Assembly (NCBI RefSeq): GCF_001514265.1
Contig: NZ_KQ949003.1
Coordinates: forward strand, 1-64,000
DNA from: Streptomyces resistomycificus
GTDB lineage: Bacteria; Actinomycetota; Actinomycetes; Streptomycetales; Streptomycetaceae
Direction: 5' to 3'
DNA: 64,000 nucleotides
Under the pieces are notes generated by a model. The model was not told the origin of the DNA, ran no database searches, and worked only from the letters and a program-made list of their open reading frames with translations. Below are positions 39,279-48,185 of the stretch, piece by piece. Within the stretch, counting starts at the first letter, position 1, and each line of letters begins with the position of its first letter. The translations under genes were made by a program, and so were the position numbers.

Positions 39279-41552
39279 CTACTTGAGGTACACGATGCCG
39301 TCCGTCGTGACCGCGGGCCGGCCCGCGGTCCCGACCACCACGATCCTGACGGTGTGCCGGGCGCTGGTGGGCCAGCTCTTGGTCCAGATCGCGTCACGGT
39401 ACTTCGAGGTCGGCGACTTCAGGTCGACCGTCGTCACCTTGGTGCCGTCGACGAAGATCTGAGCCTGGCCGGAGGTGGCGGCCCGGGACACCACCCAGGC
39501 GACGGAGCGGCCGGTGAAGGTCCAGGTCAGCGAGGCGTTCTTCTGGGAGGCGGAGAGCGACTTGCCGCCCAGGTAGCTGGTGGAGGACTTGCTCGTCCAG
39601 GTGCCGGACCTGACGGCCGAGTTCTCCTGGAGGATGACCGGCGTACGGGAGGCGGACGCGGTCGCGGTGTTGCCCGCCAGGTCGGAGGCGGTCATCGACC
39701 AGGTCGTCGCCGTACCGGCCTTGGCCGTGGGGTTCGCGGAGGTCACCGTCGGGCCGTAGGTCGCGGTGGCCGGTGAGGTCAGCTGCACCTGCTTCAGGGC
39801 GGCCGCGTCGGTGGCCTTCCAGGTCAGCTTCAGCGGGACGGCCGTGGTGTTCACCGTCCCGGTGCGCAGGACGAGGCTCGGCTTGGCGGTGAACGAGGGG
39901 GCGGTGGTCTCCGCGACGACCGTCGCGGCCGCCGAGGTGGTCGTCGCGCCCGACTGGTGGGTGGCGCGCACCTGCACCTTGTGCGAGCCCACCGCCAGGG
40001 TGGCCTTCGCCGAGGTGGCGGTGGCGCCGGCGGTGGCCGCGGTCCTCCCGTCGACGAGCAGCTCGTACTTCGAGATCAGCGAGGCGGGTGTGGTGGCCGT
40101 CCAGCCGACGGTGACGCCGGCCTTGGTGTAGTACGTGGTGCCCGAGACGCCGCCGCTGACGGACTTGACCGCGAGCCCGGTGACGGGTCCGGCGGCCCAG
40201 CCGCGGAGGGTGGGCAGCTTGGCGTAGAGCGAGTCGCCGGGGCACTCGGTGTTGTAGCCGTCACGGTGACCGTGGATGGTCGGGAAGCTCCGCTGGGCGC
40301 CGGCGGTCCAGGACTCCCGGAAGTAGTTGGTGCCGGCCGCGCCCGCGGTGAGGGTGGTGGTGGCGGTCGGGCTGACGCCGTACTGGCCGAGCTTCCAGGC
40401 GGAGATCCTGGCGACCGAGACCAGCGCGGCCTCGCTCGGCGCCACGTCGGTGTAGGTGCCGAGGACCGAGATACCGGTGGTCTCGGAGTTGAAGCCGTAG
40501 GCGTGCGCGCCCATCACGGGCAGGTCCACACCGCCCTTGCGGCCCTCGTAGACGGTGCCGCACTTGTCGACGAGGAAGTTGTAGCCGATGTCCTTCCAGC
40601 CCAGCTGCTGGACGTGGTACGCGTAGATGCCGCGTACGACGGCCGGGGCCTGGGCGCACGTGTAGTCGTTGCTCTCGGCGGTGTGGTGGACCACCACCGC
40701 CTTGATCTTCCCGCCCGGGAGATAGCCGGGTTCCTCGGGGCTGATCGACTCGTCCGCGGCCCAGCCGGCCCGTGAGGTGATCGCGGGGCGGGGTGCGGTG
40801 GACCGCGGGGCGGTGGGCGCGGTGGCGGTCGGGCTCGCGGACGTGGCGGGCGCAGTCGTGCTCGGCGGGGTCGTCGGGGTGCCGCTCGCCGGGGCCGACG
40901 TCGTGGGAGCGGACGTCGTCGGGGCCGCCGGGTCGGTGGGCTCGCTCGGCGGGGCCGGGCTCGTGGTGGTGTCCGCGGGAGCGGGTTCGCTGACCTCGGG
41001 GGTCGCCGTCGGATCCGTGGTCGGGTCGGCGGCGAACGCCGCCGGCTCCATTTCGCCCTGGGCGGCCCTGCCCGGGTCGATCATGTCCAGGCGCAGTCCG
41101 GCGGGCAGCCGGTCGGAGGTACGTCCGCCCGCGGTGACGCGCACCTGAACGCCGTCTGAAGCCCCCACCCACGCCGGTTCGGTACCACCGCGCCGGGCCG
41201 TGCTCTCGCCCTGCCCGCTGTCGCCGTCCAGCCGCAGCCAGTCGGACCACTGACCGGTGCCCGCGGTCCGGGTGCGTGCCTCGACGGTTCCCGCGACCCG
41301 GACCGAGGGGTCGGTCCAGGTCACGCCGAGCATGCTGAACGGCTTGGTGTCCTGCTGCCGTAAGGCCGCGCGGGTGCCGCCGCCGGCCGTCCGCAGGGCG
41401 ACGGTGCTGGTCTCGGCCCGGACCGGGCCCGGCTTGCCGTCGGCGGCGGGGCTGTCGGCGGACTCGCCGGGGAGCCCCTGGAGTACGAGTGCGGCGGAGA
41501 GCCCGGCGACGGCCGTCGCGGCCGCACCCCAGAGATATCGAGGTCTGCCCAT
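39279..41552 (-). CDS. Exported PGRP-type N-acetylmuramoyl-L-alanine amidase with C-terminal Ig-like repeats
   Basis: The 757-residue protein starts with a signal sequence (YLWGAAATAVAGLSAALVLQG). An N-terminal domain of about 150 residues, a Thr/Pro/Ser-rich linker (about 180-265) and a peptidoglycan-recognition/amidase-2 domain (about 267-455) follow. The zinc ligands are seen in VVVHHTAESNDYTC and the late HGHRDGYNTECPGD. The C-terminal 290 residues hold beta-sandwich repeats (VTVGWTATTPASLISKYELLVDG in parts, LKLTWKATDAAALKQVQLTS) and a final domain ending TTDGIVYLK. It should cut the stem peptide from muramic acid in the wall. ATG 41552 gives a normal signal peptide. Confidence 0.9.
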   Translation of the reverse strand: MGRPRYLWGAAATAVAGLSAALVLQGLPGESADSPAADGKPGPVRAETSTVALRTAGGGTRAALRQQDTKPFSMLGVTWTDPSVRVAGTVEARTRTAGTGQWSDWLRLDGDSGQGESTARRGGTEPAWVGASDGVQVRVTAGGRTSDRLPAGLRLDMIDPGRAAQGEMEPAAFAADPTTDPTATPEVSEPAPADTTTSPAPPSEPTDPAAPTTSAPTTSAPASGTPTTPPSTTAPATSASPTATAPTAPRSTAPRPAITSRAGWAADESISPEEPGYLPGGKIKAVVVHHTAESNDYTCAQAPAVVRGIYAYHVQQLGWKDIGYNFLVDKCGTVYEGRKGGVDLPVMGAHAYGFNSETTGISVLGTYTDVAPSEAALVSVARISAWKLGQYGVSPTATTTLTAGAAGTNYFRESWTAGAQRSFPTIHGHRDGYNTECPGDSLYAKLPTLRGWAAGPVTGLAVKSVSGGVSGTTYYTKAGVTVGWTATTPASLISKYELLVDGRTAATAGATATSAKATLAVGSHKVQVRATHQSGATTTSAAATVVAETTAPSFTAKPSLVLRTGTVNTTAVPLKLTWKATDAAALKQVQLTSPATATYGPTVTSANPTAKAGTATTWSMTASDLAGNTATASASRTPVILQENSAVRSGTWTSKSSTSYLGGKSLSASQKNASLTWTFTGRSVAWVVSRAATSGQAQIFVDGTKVTTVDLKSPTSKYRDAIWTKSWPTSARHTVRIVVVGTAGRPAVTTDGIVYLK

Positions 41553-41772
41553 GGTTGTTGTGTGCCGTCCTTCGTGGTGACGTGGGGCGAACGAGGTCGA
41601 TGGGCACGCCACGCCAGAAGGGAGGGGGCGGCCGGGAGGGAGACTCCCGACATCCCCGAAAGGTTGTGCGATTGGAGCGGCCGTGTCCGGGCCCGCCGTG
41701 GGCCGTGACTCCGGAGTATGACGCCCCGTCAGTTAGTGGCCCTCCCGCCACGCTGTGTACGGCCGCCGACGC

Positions 41773-42762
41773 CTACGGCACCACCACGATCTTCCGGCCG
41801 ACTCCCGCCGCGAACTGCTCCAGGGCCTGCGGATAGCGCTCCAGCGGGATGCGGTCGCTGATGAAGACCTCCGGGTCCAGCACCCCGTTCGCGAACAGCT
41901 CGGCCGCCCGCTCGAAGCTGTGCAGCACCGCCATCGACCCGGTGATGGTGATCTCCTGGTTGTAGATCCGGTACGGGTCGACGCTCACCCGGGTCGCGTA
42001 GTCGGCGACCCCGAACTGCAGGAAGGTGCCGGCCTTCGCGACCCGCTCCAGCCCGTCCTGGATCGCCGCCGCGTTGCCCGTCGCGTCGACCACGACGTCC
42101 CAGCCCTGCGGCCGTTCCAGCTCGTCCGCGTTCGCCGCCGCTCCGGAGACGCCGAGCCGCCGTGCCGTCTCCAGCCGCGCCGGGTTCACGTCGATCACGT
42201 CCACGCTCGCCGCCCCCGTGCGCTTGGCGAGCTCCAGCATCATCAGACCCATCGTGCCGGAGCCGTAGATCAGGACGTGCGCGCCGAGGCGGGAGTTGAG
42301 GACGTCGTAGCCGCGCACCGCGCACGACAGGGGCTCCACCAGCGCCGCGTCCTGGGTACGGACGTGCTCGGGCAGCCGTACGCAGTTCGCCACCGGCGCG
42401 AGGGCGTACCGGGCCGCGCCGCCCGCCGTCGTCACGCCGATCGCGGCCCACCGTTCGCAGAGGTTGTTGTGGCCGGTACGGCAGTACCGGCACTCGTGGC
42501 AGTAGAGCGAGGGGTCCACCGCGACCCGGTCGCCCACCGACACCTCGGTGACCTGGGCGCCGACGCCGACCACCTCGCCCGCGAACTCGTGCCCGGGCAC
42601 GATCGGCAGCTTCGGCGCGAACTCGCCCTGGAGGATGTGCAGGTCGGTCCCGCACAGCCCGCAGGCGGCGACCTCGACGACGACGTCACGGGGACCCGGC
42701 GTCGGGTCCGGGACCTCGGTGACCACGGCACGGCCCACGGACTCGATGACGGCGGCCTTCAT
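41773..42762 (-). CDS. Zinc-dependent alcohol dehydrogenase (polyol/sorbitol type)
   Basis: The 329-residue enzyme belongs to the zinc MDR family. Catalytic zinc ligands appear in CGLCGTDLHILQGEFAPK and VPGHEFAGEV. The structural zinc lobe CHECRYCRTGHNNLC has all four cysteines, and the NAD fold begins at LIYGSGTMGLMM. It closes the polyol import operon, overlapping the upstream permease gene by 4 bp. It therefore likely oxidises the imported polyol (sorbitol, mannitol or arabitol) to a ketose; the exact substrate cannot be read. Confidence 0.88.
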   Translation of the reverse strand: MKAAVIESVGRAVVTEVPDPTPGPRDVVVEVAACGLCGTDLHILQGEFAPKLPIVPGHEFAGEVVGVGAQVTEVSVGDRVAVDPSLYCHECRYCRTGHNNLCERWAAIGVTTAGGAARYALAPVANCVRLPEHVRTQDAALVEPLSCAVRGYDVLNSRLGAHVLIYGSGTMGLMMLELAKRTGAASVDVIDVNPARLETARRLGVSGAAANADELERPQGWDVVVDATGNAAAIQDGLERVAKAGTFLQFGVADYATRVSVDPYRIYNQEITITGSMAVLHSFERAAELFANGVLDPEVFISDRIPLERYPQALEQFAAGVGRKIVVVP

Positions 42763-43601
42763 TTCACGGCTCCCAAGGACAGGCCCTGGACCAGTTTGTC
42801 CTGGGCGGCGAACCCCGCGGCCAGCACCGGCAGGGAGATGACGAGCGACGCGGCGCACACCTTCGCCAGGAACAGGCCCTGGCTGGTGATGAAGCCGGTC
42901 AGGAAGACGGGGGCGGTCTCGGCGACCACACCCGTGAGCACCCGGGCGAAGAGCAGTTCGTTCCAGCTGAAGATGAAGCAGATCAGGGCGGTCGCCGCGA
43001 TGCCCGGCAGGGCGATCGGGGCGACGACCCGCGCGAGGACCGTCGGCAGGCGCGCGCCGTCGACCCGGGCCGCCTCGATGATCGCCACCGGCACCTCGGC
43101 GAGGAAGGACTGCATCATCCACACCGCGATCGGCAGGTTCATGGACGTGTAGAGGATGACCAGCAGCCAGATGTTGTCGAGCATCCCGGTGTTCTTCGCG
43201 AACAGGTAGATCGGCAGCAGGCCCGCCACCACCGGCAGCATCTTGGTCGACAGGAAGAAGAACAGGACGTCCGTCCACTTCCTCACCGGCCGGATGGAGA
43301 GGGCGTACGCCGCCGGCAGCGCCAGCAGGAGGACGAACAGGGTCGACGCGAGGGACGCCACCACCGAGTTGACCAGCGAGGGCCACGGGCTCGCCCCGCC
43401 GCCCGAACCGAAGAACTCGCGGTAGCCGTCGAGGGTGAGCGCGGCGGTGAAGGACGGCGGGTTGGTCGCCGCGTCCTCCTCCGAGTGGAAGGAGGTCAGC
43501 GCCATCCAGGCGATGGGCAGGAAGAAGACGATGCCGGCCAGCCAGGCCACCAGGCCGAGGCCGGCACCCTTGCGGCGGACTGCTGCGGTCGTCGCGCTCA
43601 T
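42759..43601 (-). CDS. ABC sugar/polyol transporter permease (MalG type)
   Basis: The 280-residue inner-membrane protein is of the CUT1 carbohydrate permease class. Six helices are visible, and the EAA loop that docks the ATPase is present as EAARVDGARLPTVLARVVAPIALPG (in parts). FFLSTKMLPVVAGLLPIYLFAKN resembles the mannitol/sorbitol permease SmoG/MtlG. It overlaps the preceding permease gene and the following dehydrogenase gene by 4 bp each. No ATPase gene is nearby, so the shared ATPase MsiK of streptomycetes is the probable energy source. Confidence 0.92.
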   Translation of the reverse strand: MSATTAAVRRKGAGLGLVAWLAGIVFFLPIAWMALTSFHSEEDAATNPPSFTAALTLDGYREFFGSGGGASPWPSLVNSVVASLASTLFVLLLALPAAYALSIRPVRKWTDVLFFFLSTKMLPVVAGLLPIYLFAKNTGMLDNIWLLVILYTSMNLPIAVWMMQSFLAEVPVAIIEAARVDGARLPTVLARVVAPIALPGIAATALICFIFSWNELLFARVLTGVVAETAPVFLTGFITSQGLFLAKVCAASLVISLPVLAAGFAAQDKLVQGLSLGAVK

Positions 43602-44536
43602 GCGCGCCCCACCTCCTCGCGGAACAGCGACGACACCACGCGCAGCGCGAAGGTCGCGATGACGATCGAGCCGATCACCACCAGGACGCCCGCGGCCGAG
43701 GCGAGGCCGTTCTCGTGGGCCTGGTAGAAGCTCTGGTAGACGGTGTAGGGGAGGTTGGCGGTGCCCAGACCGCCGGACGTGATCGTGAAGACCGCGTCGA
43801 AGTTCTGGACGATGTAGATCGAGCCCAGGAGCGCGCCGAGTTCGAGGTAGCGACGCAGGTGCGGAAGGGTGAGGTGGCGGAAGATCTGCCAGTCGCTCGC
43901 GCCGTCGACCCGGGCGGCCTCGATCTGCTGCTGGTCACGGCTCTGCAGGCCGGCCAGCAGGATCAGCATCATGAACGGCGTCCACTGCCAGACGAGGGAG
44001 GCCTCGACGGCCAGCAGTGGGGTGGTGGAGATCCAGTCGGGCTGTGGTCCGCCCACATAGTGCAACAGCCCGTTGAGCAAGCCGTATTCGGGGTTGTAGA
44101 GCACGTGCTTCCACAACAGCGCCGCCGCGACCGGGACGACGAGGAAGGGGGCGATCAGCAGGGTGCGGACCACACCCCGGCCCCGGAACCTCCGGTCGAG
44201 GAGCAGGGCCAGCGCGAGGCCCAGGACCAGGGAGGCCAGCACCACCGCGACCGTCAGCAGGATCGTCGTCCACACCGACTGGCGCAGGTCGGCGTCGGTC
44301 AGCACCTGCTGGTAGTTGTCGACCCCGGTGAAGTGGCGGGCCTTGGGGTAGAGGGCGTTCCAGTCGAAGAAGGAGATCACCAGCGTGGCCACGAACGGGA
44401 GTTGGGTCACGGCGATCATGAAGACGAGGGCCGGGAGCAGCGGGCCCCGGGTGGCCCAGGCGCGCAGACGGTCGGAGGGCTGCCGCACGGTGTGTACGGG
44501 TGGGGTGGCTGTCGGAGCCGTGGTGGTCGCGGTCAT
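43598..44536 (-). CDS. ABC sugar/polyol transporter permease (MalF type)
   Basis: The 312-residue CUT1 permease has six to seven helices, with LVFMIAVTQLPFVATLVISFFDWNA near the start (in parts) and the ATPase-docking loop EAARVDGASDWQIFRHLTLPHLRRYLELG (in parts). The sequence WKHVLYNPEYGLLN and the STTPLLAVEASLVWQWTPFMMLILL stretch match the polyol transporter SmoF/MtlF type. Start and stop both overlap neighbours by 4 bp, so the import genes are tightly coupled. It forms a heterodimer with the product of the gene at 42759. Confidence 0.92.
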   Translation of the reverse strand: MTATTTAPTATPPVHTVRQPSDRLRAWATRGPLLPALVFMIAVTQLPFVATLVISFFDWNALYPKARHFTGVDNYQQVLTDADLRQSVWTTILLTVAVVLASLVLGLALALLLDRRFRGRGVVRTLLIAPFLVVPVAAALLWKHVLYNPEYGLLNGLLHYVGGPQPDWISTTPLLAVEASLVWQWTPFMMLILLAGLQSRDQQQIEAARVDGASDWQIFRHLTLPHLRRYLELGALLGSIYIVQNFDAVFTITSGGLGTANLPYTVYQSFYQAHENGLASAAGVLVVIGSIVIATFALRVVSSLFREEVGRA

Positions 44537-45906
44537 CGTCCCTCGTACTCCTCGGAGATCCGCTCGGCGAGCTGCTGGGACTTCTTCAGGGCCGACTCGA
44601 CGGACTGGCGTCCGGCGATGGCCGCGCTGATCTCCTGGGAGACCTTGGTGCCGAGGTCGGTGAACTCGGGGATGCCGACGAACTGGATGCCGGGCGCGGG
44701 GCGCGGCTGCACGCCGGGGTCGTTCGGCCGGGCGCCCTCGATGGCCTCCTTGGTCATCTGCTGGAAGGCGGCGGCCTCTTTGACGTAGGCCGGGTTGGTG
44801 TACGTCGACGCGCGTTTTCCGGCGGGCACGTTCGACCAGCCGATCTCGTCGCCGACGAGTTGCTCGTACCGCTTTCCGGACGCCCAGGAGACGAACTTCC
44901 AGGCCTTGTCGGCGTTTCGGGACGCCTTCTGCATGCCCCAGGCCCAGGTGTAGAGCCAGCCGGAGGATTCGGTCTCCTCGACGGGAGCGGGGGCGTAGCC
45001 GATCTTGCCCTTCACCGGGGAGTCCGACGACTCCAGGGAACCGGCCGCGGAGGTGGCGTCGTACCACATGGCGACCTTGCCCTGGGTCATGTTGTTCAGG
45101 CACTCGGCGAAACCGGCCTGGGCGGCGCCGGACTCGCCGTGTTCACGGACCAGGTCGACATAGAACCTCGCCGCCTTCTGCCACTCGGGGGAGTCGAGGC
45201 GGGCCTTCCAGTCCTTGTCGAACCAGGTGCCGCCGAAGGTGTTCACGACCGTCGTCAGGGGGGCCATCACCTCGCCCCAGCCCGGCAGGCCGCGCAGGCA
45301 GACGCCCTTCATGCCGGCCTCGGCCCCGTCCGCCTTCGCGGCCAGATCGGCGACCTGGGTCCAGGTGGGGTGGGCGGGCATCGTCAGGCCCGCCTTCTCG
45401 AAGACATCCTTGCGGTACATCAGGAAGGACGACTCGCCGTAGAAGGGCTGGCCGTAGAGCTTGCCGTCGTCACCGGTGAGGGACTGCCGCATCGGTTTGA
45501 GGACGTCCCGCTCGTCGTAGGCCGGGTCCCTCGCGAGGTAGGAGTCCATCTCGTGGAGCCAGCCGTTGCGGGCGTAGATCGGTATCTCGTAGTTGGACAG
45601 GGTGGCCACGTCGTACTGGCCGGCCTGGTTGGCGAAGTCCTGGCTGATCTTGTCGCGGACGTCGTTCTCGGGCAGCACGGTGAAGTTGACCTTGATGCCG
45701 GTCTCTTCGGTGAAGTGGGCCTTGGTCAGCTTCTGGAGTTCGGTCATCTGGGGGTTGTTGACCATCAGGACGTTGATCGAGTCGCCGCCCGACCCGGCCC
45801 CGCCGGCCCCGACCCAGCAGCCGGAGAGCAGCGGGGCGAGCAGCGTCCCTGCGACGGCCGTGGCGAGCGTGGCTCGCGGGGGCCGTCGTCGGCTCTGGGT
45901 TCGCAT
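44533..45906 (-). CDS. Extracellular sugar/polyol-binding lipoprotein
   Basis: The 457-residue solute-binding protein has a lipoprotein signal (TLATAVAGTLLAPLLSGC, with Cys30 as lipid site). Its mature body is of the cluster B carbohydrate-binding type: INVLMVNNPQMTELQKLT, DVATLSNYEIPIYARNGWL and GKVAMWYDATSAAGSLES. It captures the substrate for the two permeases that follow. The similarity to SmoE/MtlE polyol receptors is judged from the layout and motifs such as YGQPFYGESSFLMYRKDVF. The promoter should be in the 164-bp gap after the DeoR gene, which carries short repeats. Confidence 0.9.
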   Translation of the reverse strand: MRTQSRRRPPRATLATAVAGTLLAPLLSGCWVGAGGAGSGGDSINVLMVNNPQMTELQKLTKAHFTEETGIKVNFTVLPENDVRDKISQDFANQAGQYDVATLSNYEIPIYARNGWLHEMDSYLARDPAYDERDVLKPMRQSLTGDDGKLYGQPFYGESSFLMYRKDVFEKAGLTMPAHPTWTQVADLAAKADGAEAGMKGVCLRGLPGWGEVMAPLTTVVNTFGGTWFDKDWKARLDSPEWQKAARFYVDLVREHGESGAAQAGFAECLNNMTQGKVAMWYDATSAAGSLESSDSPVKGKIGYAPAPVEETESSGWLYTWAWGMQKASRNADKAWKFVSWASGKRYEQLVGDEIGWSNVPAGKRASTYTNPAYVKEAAAFQQMTKEAIEGARPNDPGVQPRPAPGIQFVGIPEFTDLGTKVSQEISAAIAGRQSVESALKKSQQLAERISEEYEGR

Positions 45907-45964
45907 GGATCGCTCCTGGACGTATGGGGAGATTCGGGGCGCGTGGAGGCAAGGGGGTGCCCCA

Positions 45965-46065
45965 TGAGGGGTGAGACGGATGAGGTTGAGACCGATGAGG
46001 TGAGACGGATGAAGGTGAGACAGGTGAGGGGGAGACGGAGAGGGGGAGGCGGAGAGGGGGAGGCG
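45965..46065. repeat. Degenerate 15-bp repeats between DeoR and binding-protein genes
   Basis: GTGAGACGGATGAGG-like units recur from 45971 to about 46020 and pass into GGGGGAGGCGGAGA repeats up to 46065, immediately behind the DeoR stop. Copy boundaries are fuzzy. Confidence 0.65.
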
Positions 46066-46070
46066 GGTGT

Positions 46071-46841
46071 TCAGACGCGGATGACCTGCGGTCCCAGCAG
46101 TGAGTAGCGGTGTGCCTCGGCCGTGGGCAGGAGGGTGCTGGTCACGATCGCCTCCAGGACGCCGACCTCGGCGAACCGGCAGAAGCTGACCGCCCCGAAC
46201 TTGGTGTGCACGCCCGCGAACACCGTGCGGCGCGCCGCACGGACGGCCTGCGCCTTGACCTCGCTGACCGCGGGATCGGGCGTGGTCAGGCCGTGCTCGC
46301 GGGAGATGCCGTTGGCGCCGATGAAGGCGAGGTCGACCACGAAGCCGGCCAGCATCTTCGTCGTCCAGTGGTCGACGGTGGCGAGGGTGCCGGAGCGGAC
46401 CCGGCCGCCGAGCAGCAGCACGGACATGTTCTCGGCCTCGGCGAGCGCGCCCGCGACCGGCAGGGACGCGGTGACCACGGTCAGCGGCCGGTCCCTGGGC
46501 AGTGCCTCGGCGATGAGCTGTGGGGTGAAGCCCTCGTCGACGAAGACCGTCTCGGCGTCCCCGAGGAGTTCGGCCGCGGCGGCCGCGACCCGGCGTTTCT
46601 CGGGCACGTGGCTGGTGGCGCGGAACGCGAGCGTCGTCTCGAACCCGGCGCTCTCCACGGGGTAGGCGCCGCCGTGGGTGCGGCGGACCAGACCGTGATC
46701 CTCCAGGGCGCGCAGATCCCGTCGTACGGTCTCCTTGGCCACGCCCAGCTGTGCGGCCAGCGCGGTGACGTCGACCGAGCCGGTGGCGCGCGCGGCCCGC
46801 ACGATCTCCCGCTGCCGCTCCTCCGCCGTCCTGATCTCCAT
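46071..46841 (-). CDS. DeoR family regulator of the polyol operon
   Basis: The 256-residue protein has a DeoR N-terminal winged helix (ATGSVDVTALAAQLGVAKETVRRDLRALEDHGLVRRTHGG in parts) and a sugar-phosphate-isomerase-like effector domain containing LLGDAETVFVDEGFTPQLIAEAL (in parts) and DLAFIGANGIS. It leads the polyol uptake operon on the minus strand and very likely represses it until a phosphorylated sugar or polyol is present. ATG 46841 is chosen; starts further upstream add a non-family stretch. Confidence 0.88.
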   Translation of the reverse strand: MEIRTAEERQREIVRAARATGSVDVTALAAQLGVAKETVRRDLRALEDHGLVRRTHGGAYPVESAGFETTLAFRATSHVPEKRRVAAAAAELLGDAETVFVDEGFTPQLIAEALPRDRPLTVVTASLPVAGALAEAENMSVLLLGGRVRSGTLATVDHWTTKMLAGFVVDLAFIGANGISREHGLTTPDPAVSEVKAQAVRAARRTVFAGVHTKFGAVSFCRFAEVGVLEAIVTSTLLPTAEAHRYSLLGPQVIRV

Positions 46842-47056
46842 GGCCGACACCTGCCTCCGTGCTGCCGCGCTTGCCCGTTCGGGCCCGGTGCGACCCATGG
46901 GGGAAGTTCTACAGCGGGGGAGCGGCACTGACCAGGTCTGTTGCGGAGCCGATGCTGACCGTTTCGGTCCGTTTCGCTCGCCGGGTGCCCGCCCCGGACC
47001 TGCGCGGCTGTCGGACGCGGAGTGGGACCGGGCAGGTCCGGTGCCCGAACACGGCG

Positions 47057-47085
47057 GCGGGCGGGCCCGTTCGGTGCCCGCCCGC
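47057..47085 (-). terminator. Hairpin after uronate dehydrogenase gene
   Basis: A 10-bp perfect stem (47057-47066 with 47076-47085) with a 9-nt loop lies 38 bp beyond the stop of the minus-strand gene ending at 47124. Confidence 0.5.
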
Positions 47086-47123
47086 GTGTGTCGGGTGTCC
47101 GTCAGTACGGCATCCGCTGTCCG

Positions 47124-47933
47124 TCAGTACGGCCAGATCGGCGGGTCGGTGACGAAGTGGCCGCCCAGGTAGGCGTGCGCCTCGTTGTCCGGGTCCAGTT
47201 CGCCCTGCTCGGCGATCAGCTTCTCGGCCCACGGCTCGGAGTCGTCCTGCGGTTCGTAGCCGAGCGCCCGCGCGCTGGTCAGGTCCCACCACAGCCGGGT
47301 GTTGGCGGAGGAGCCGTGGACGACGGTGTGCCCCACGCCCTCGGCGGTCAGGGCCGCGTGGAAGAGACGGGCGCCGTCGGCGGGGCTCATCCACACCGAG
47401 AGCATGCGCACGCTGGTGGGTTCGGGGAAGCAGGAGCCGATGCGCACCGACACGGTCTCGATGCCGTGCTTGTCCCAGTAGAACTGCGCGAGGTCCTCGC
47501 CGAAGGACTTGGACAGTCCGTAGAAGGTGTCCGGGCGGCGCGGCGTGTCGACGGGGATGAGGGGGTCGTCGCCCTGGGGGCGCGGCGTGAAGCCGACCGC
47601 GTGGTTGGAGGAGGCGAAGACGATCCGGGTGATGCCCTCCTCGCGGGCGGCCTCGTACAGGTTGTACGTGCCCACGATGTTCGCCTGGAGGATCTTCTCG
47701 AAGGGCGCTTCCAGGGAGATGCCCGCGAGGTGGATGATCGCGTCGACGCCCCGCACGGCCTCACGCACGGCGTCCTTGTCGGCGAGGTCCACGGTGACGG
47801 CGTCCGGATCACCCTCGATGGGGCGCAGGTCGAGCAGGCGCAGTTCGTACCCGAAGGCCGGAAGCAGGTTCTGCATCAGGGTGCCGAGTCCGCCGGCGGC
47901 GCCGGTGAGCAGAACGGTGCTGGGAGCGGGCAT
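47124..47933 (-). CDS. udh: NAD-dependent uronate dehydrogenase
   Basis: Udh oxidises D-galacturonate or D-glucuronate to the aldaro-lactone, the first step of the oxidative uronate route. The 269-residue extended SDR protein has the NAD motif LLTGAAGGLGTLM, an acidic residue after beta-2 (LLDLRPIEGD) and the catalytic Tyr and Lys in FYGLSKSFGED. IIHLAGISLEAPFEKILQANIVGTYNLYEAA (in parts), FASSNHAVGF and the C-terminal DLTSARALGYEPQDDSE all agree with characterised uronate dehydrogenases of Agrobacterium and Pseudomonas. It is divergent from kdgD, which acts later in the same pathway. Confidence 0.88.
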   Translation of the reverse strand: MPAPSTVLLTGAAGGLGTLMQNLLPAFGYELRLLDLRPIEGDPDAVTVDLADKDAVREAVRGVDAIIHLAGISLEAPFEKILQANIVGTYNLYEAAREEGITRIVFASSNHAVGFTPRPQGDDPLIPVDTPRRPDTFYGLSKSFGEDLAQFYWDKHGIETVSVRIGSCFPEPTSVRMLSVWMSPADGARLFHAALTAEGVGHTVVHGSSANTRLWWDLTSARALGYEPQDDSEPWAEKLIAEQGELDPDNEAHAYLGGHFVTDPPIWPY

Positions 47934-48131
47934 CCTCGGGTCTCCTTGGTCCGCCGCCTGTGGGCCAGGTGGGCGTATGTGTGGACGGTATTCACATTCG
48001 TGGAAACGCTAAGGACCGTTCTCGTATCCCGTCAAGTATCGCGCGGGCGGCGGGATTCCGCTCCAATCCTCTTCTGTGACGCGGGTTTGCGCGCTTGACC
48101 GGCCCTGAAGGGGCTCCCTAGGGTGGACGTG

Positions 48132-48149
48132 TTCATAAACATGGATGAA
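48132..48149. promoter_or_regulatory. Inverted repeat TTCAT-N8-ATGAA in the udh-kdgD divergent region
   Basis: TTCAT (48132-48136) and ATGAA (48145-48149) lie 36 bp before kdgD. A second imperfect site, TTCAC-ATTC-GTGGAA, is at 47991-48005 near the udh side. Both could bind one regulator controlling the divergent uronate genes. Confidence 0.4.
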
Positions 48150-48185
48150 AGTCATAGACGTGAGCGACTGTTCTAGGGAGAGCCC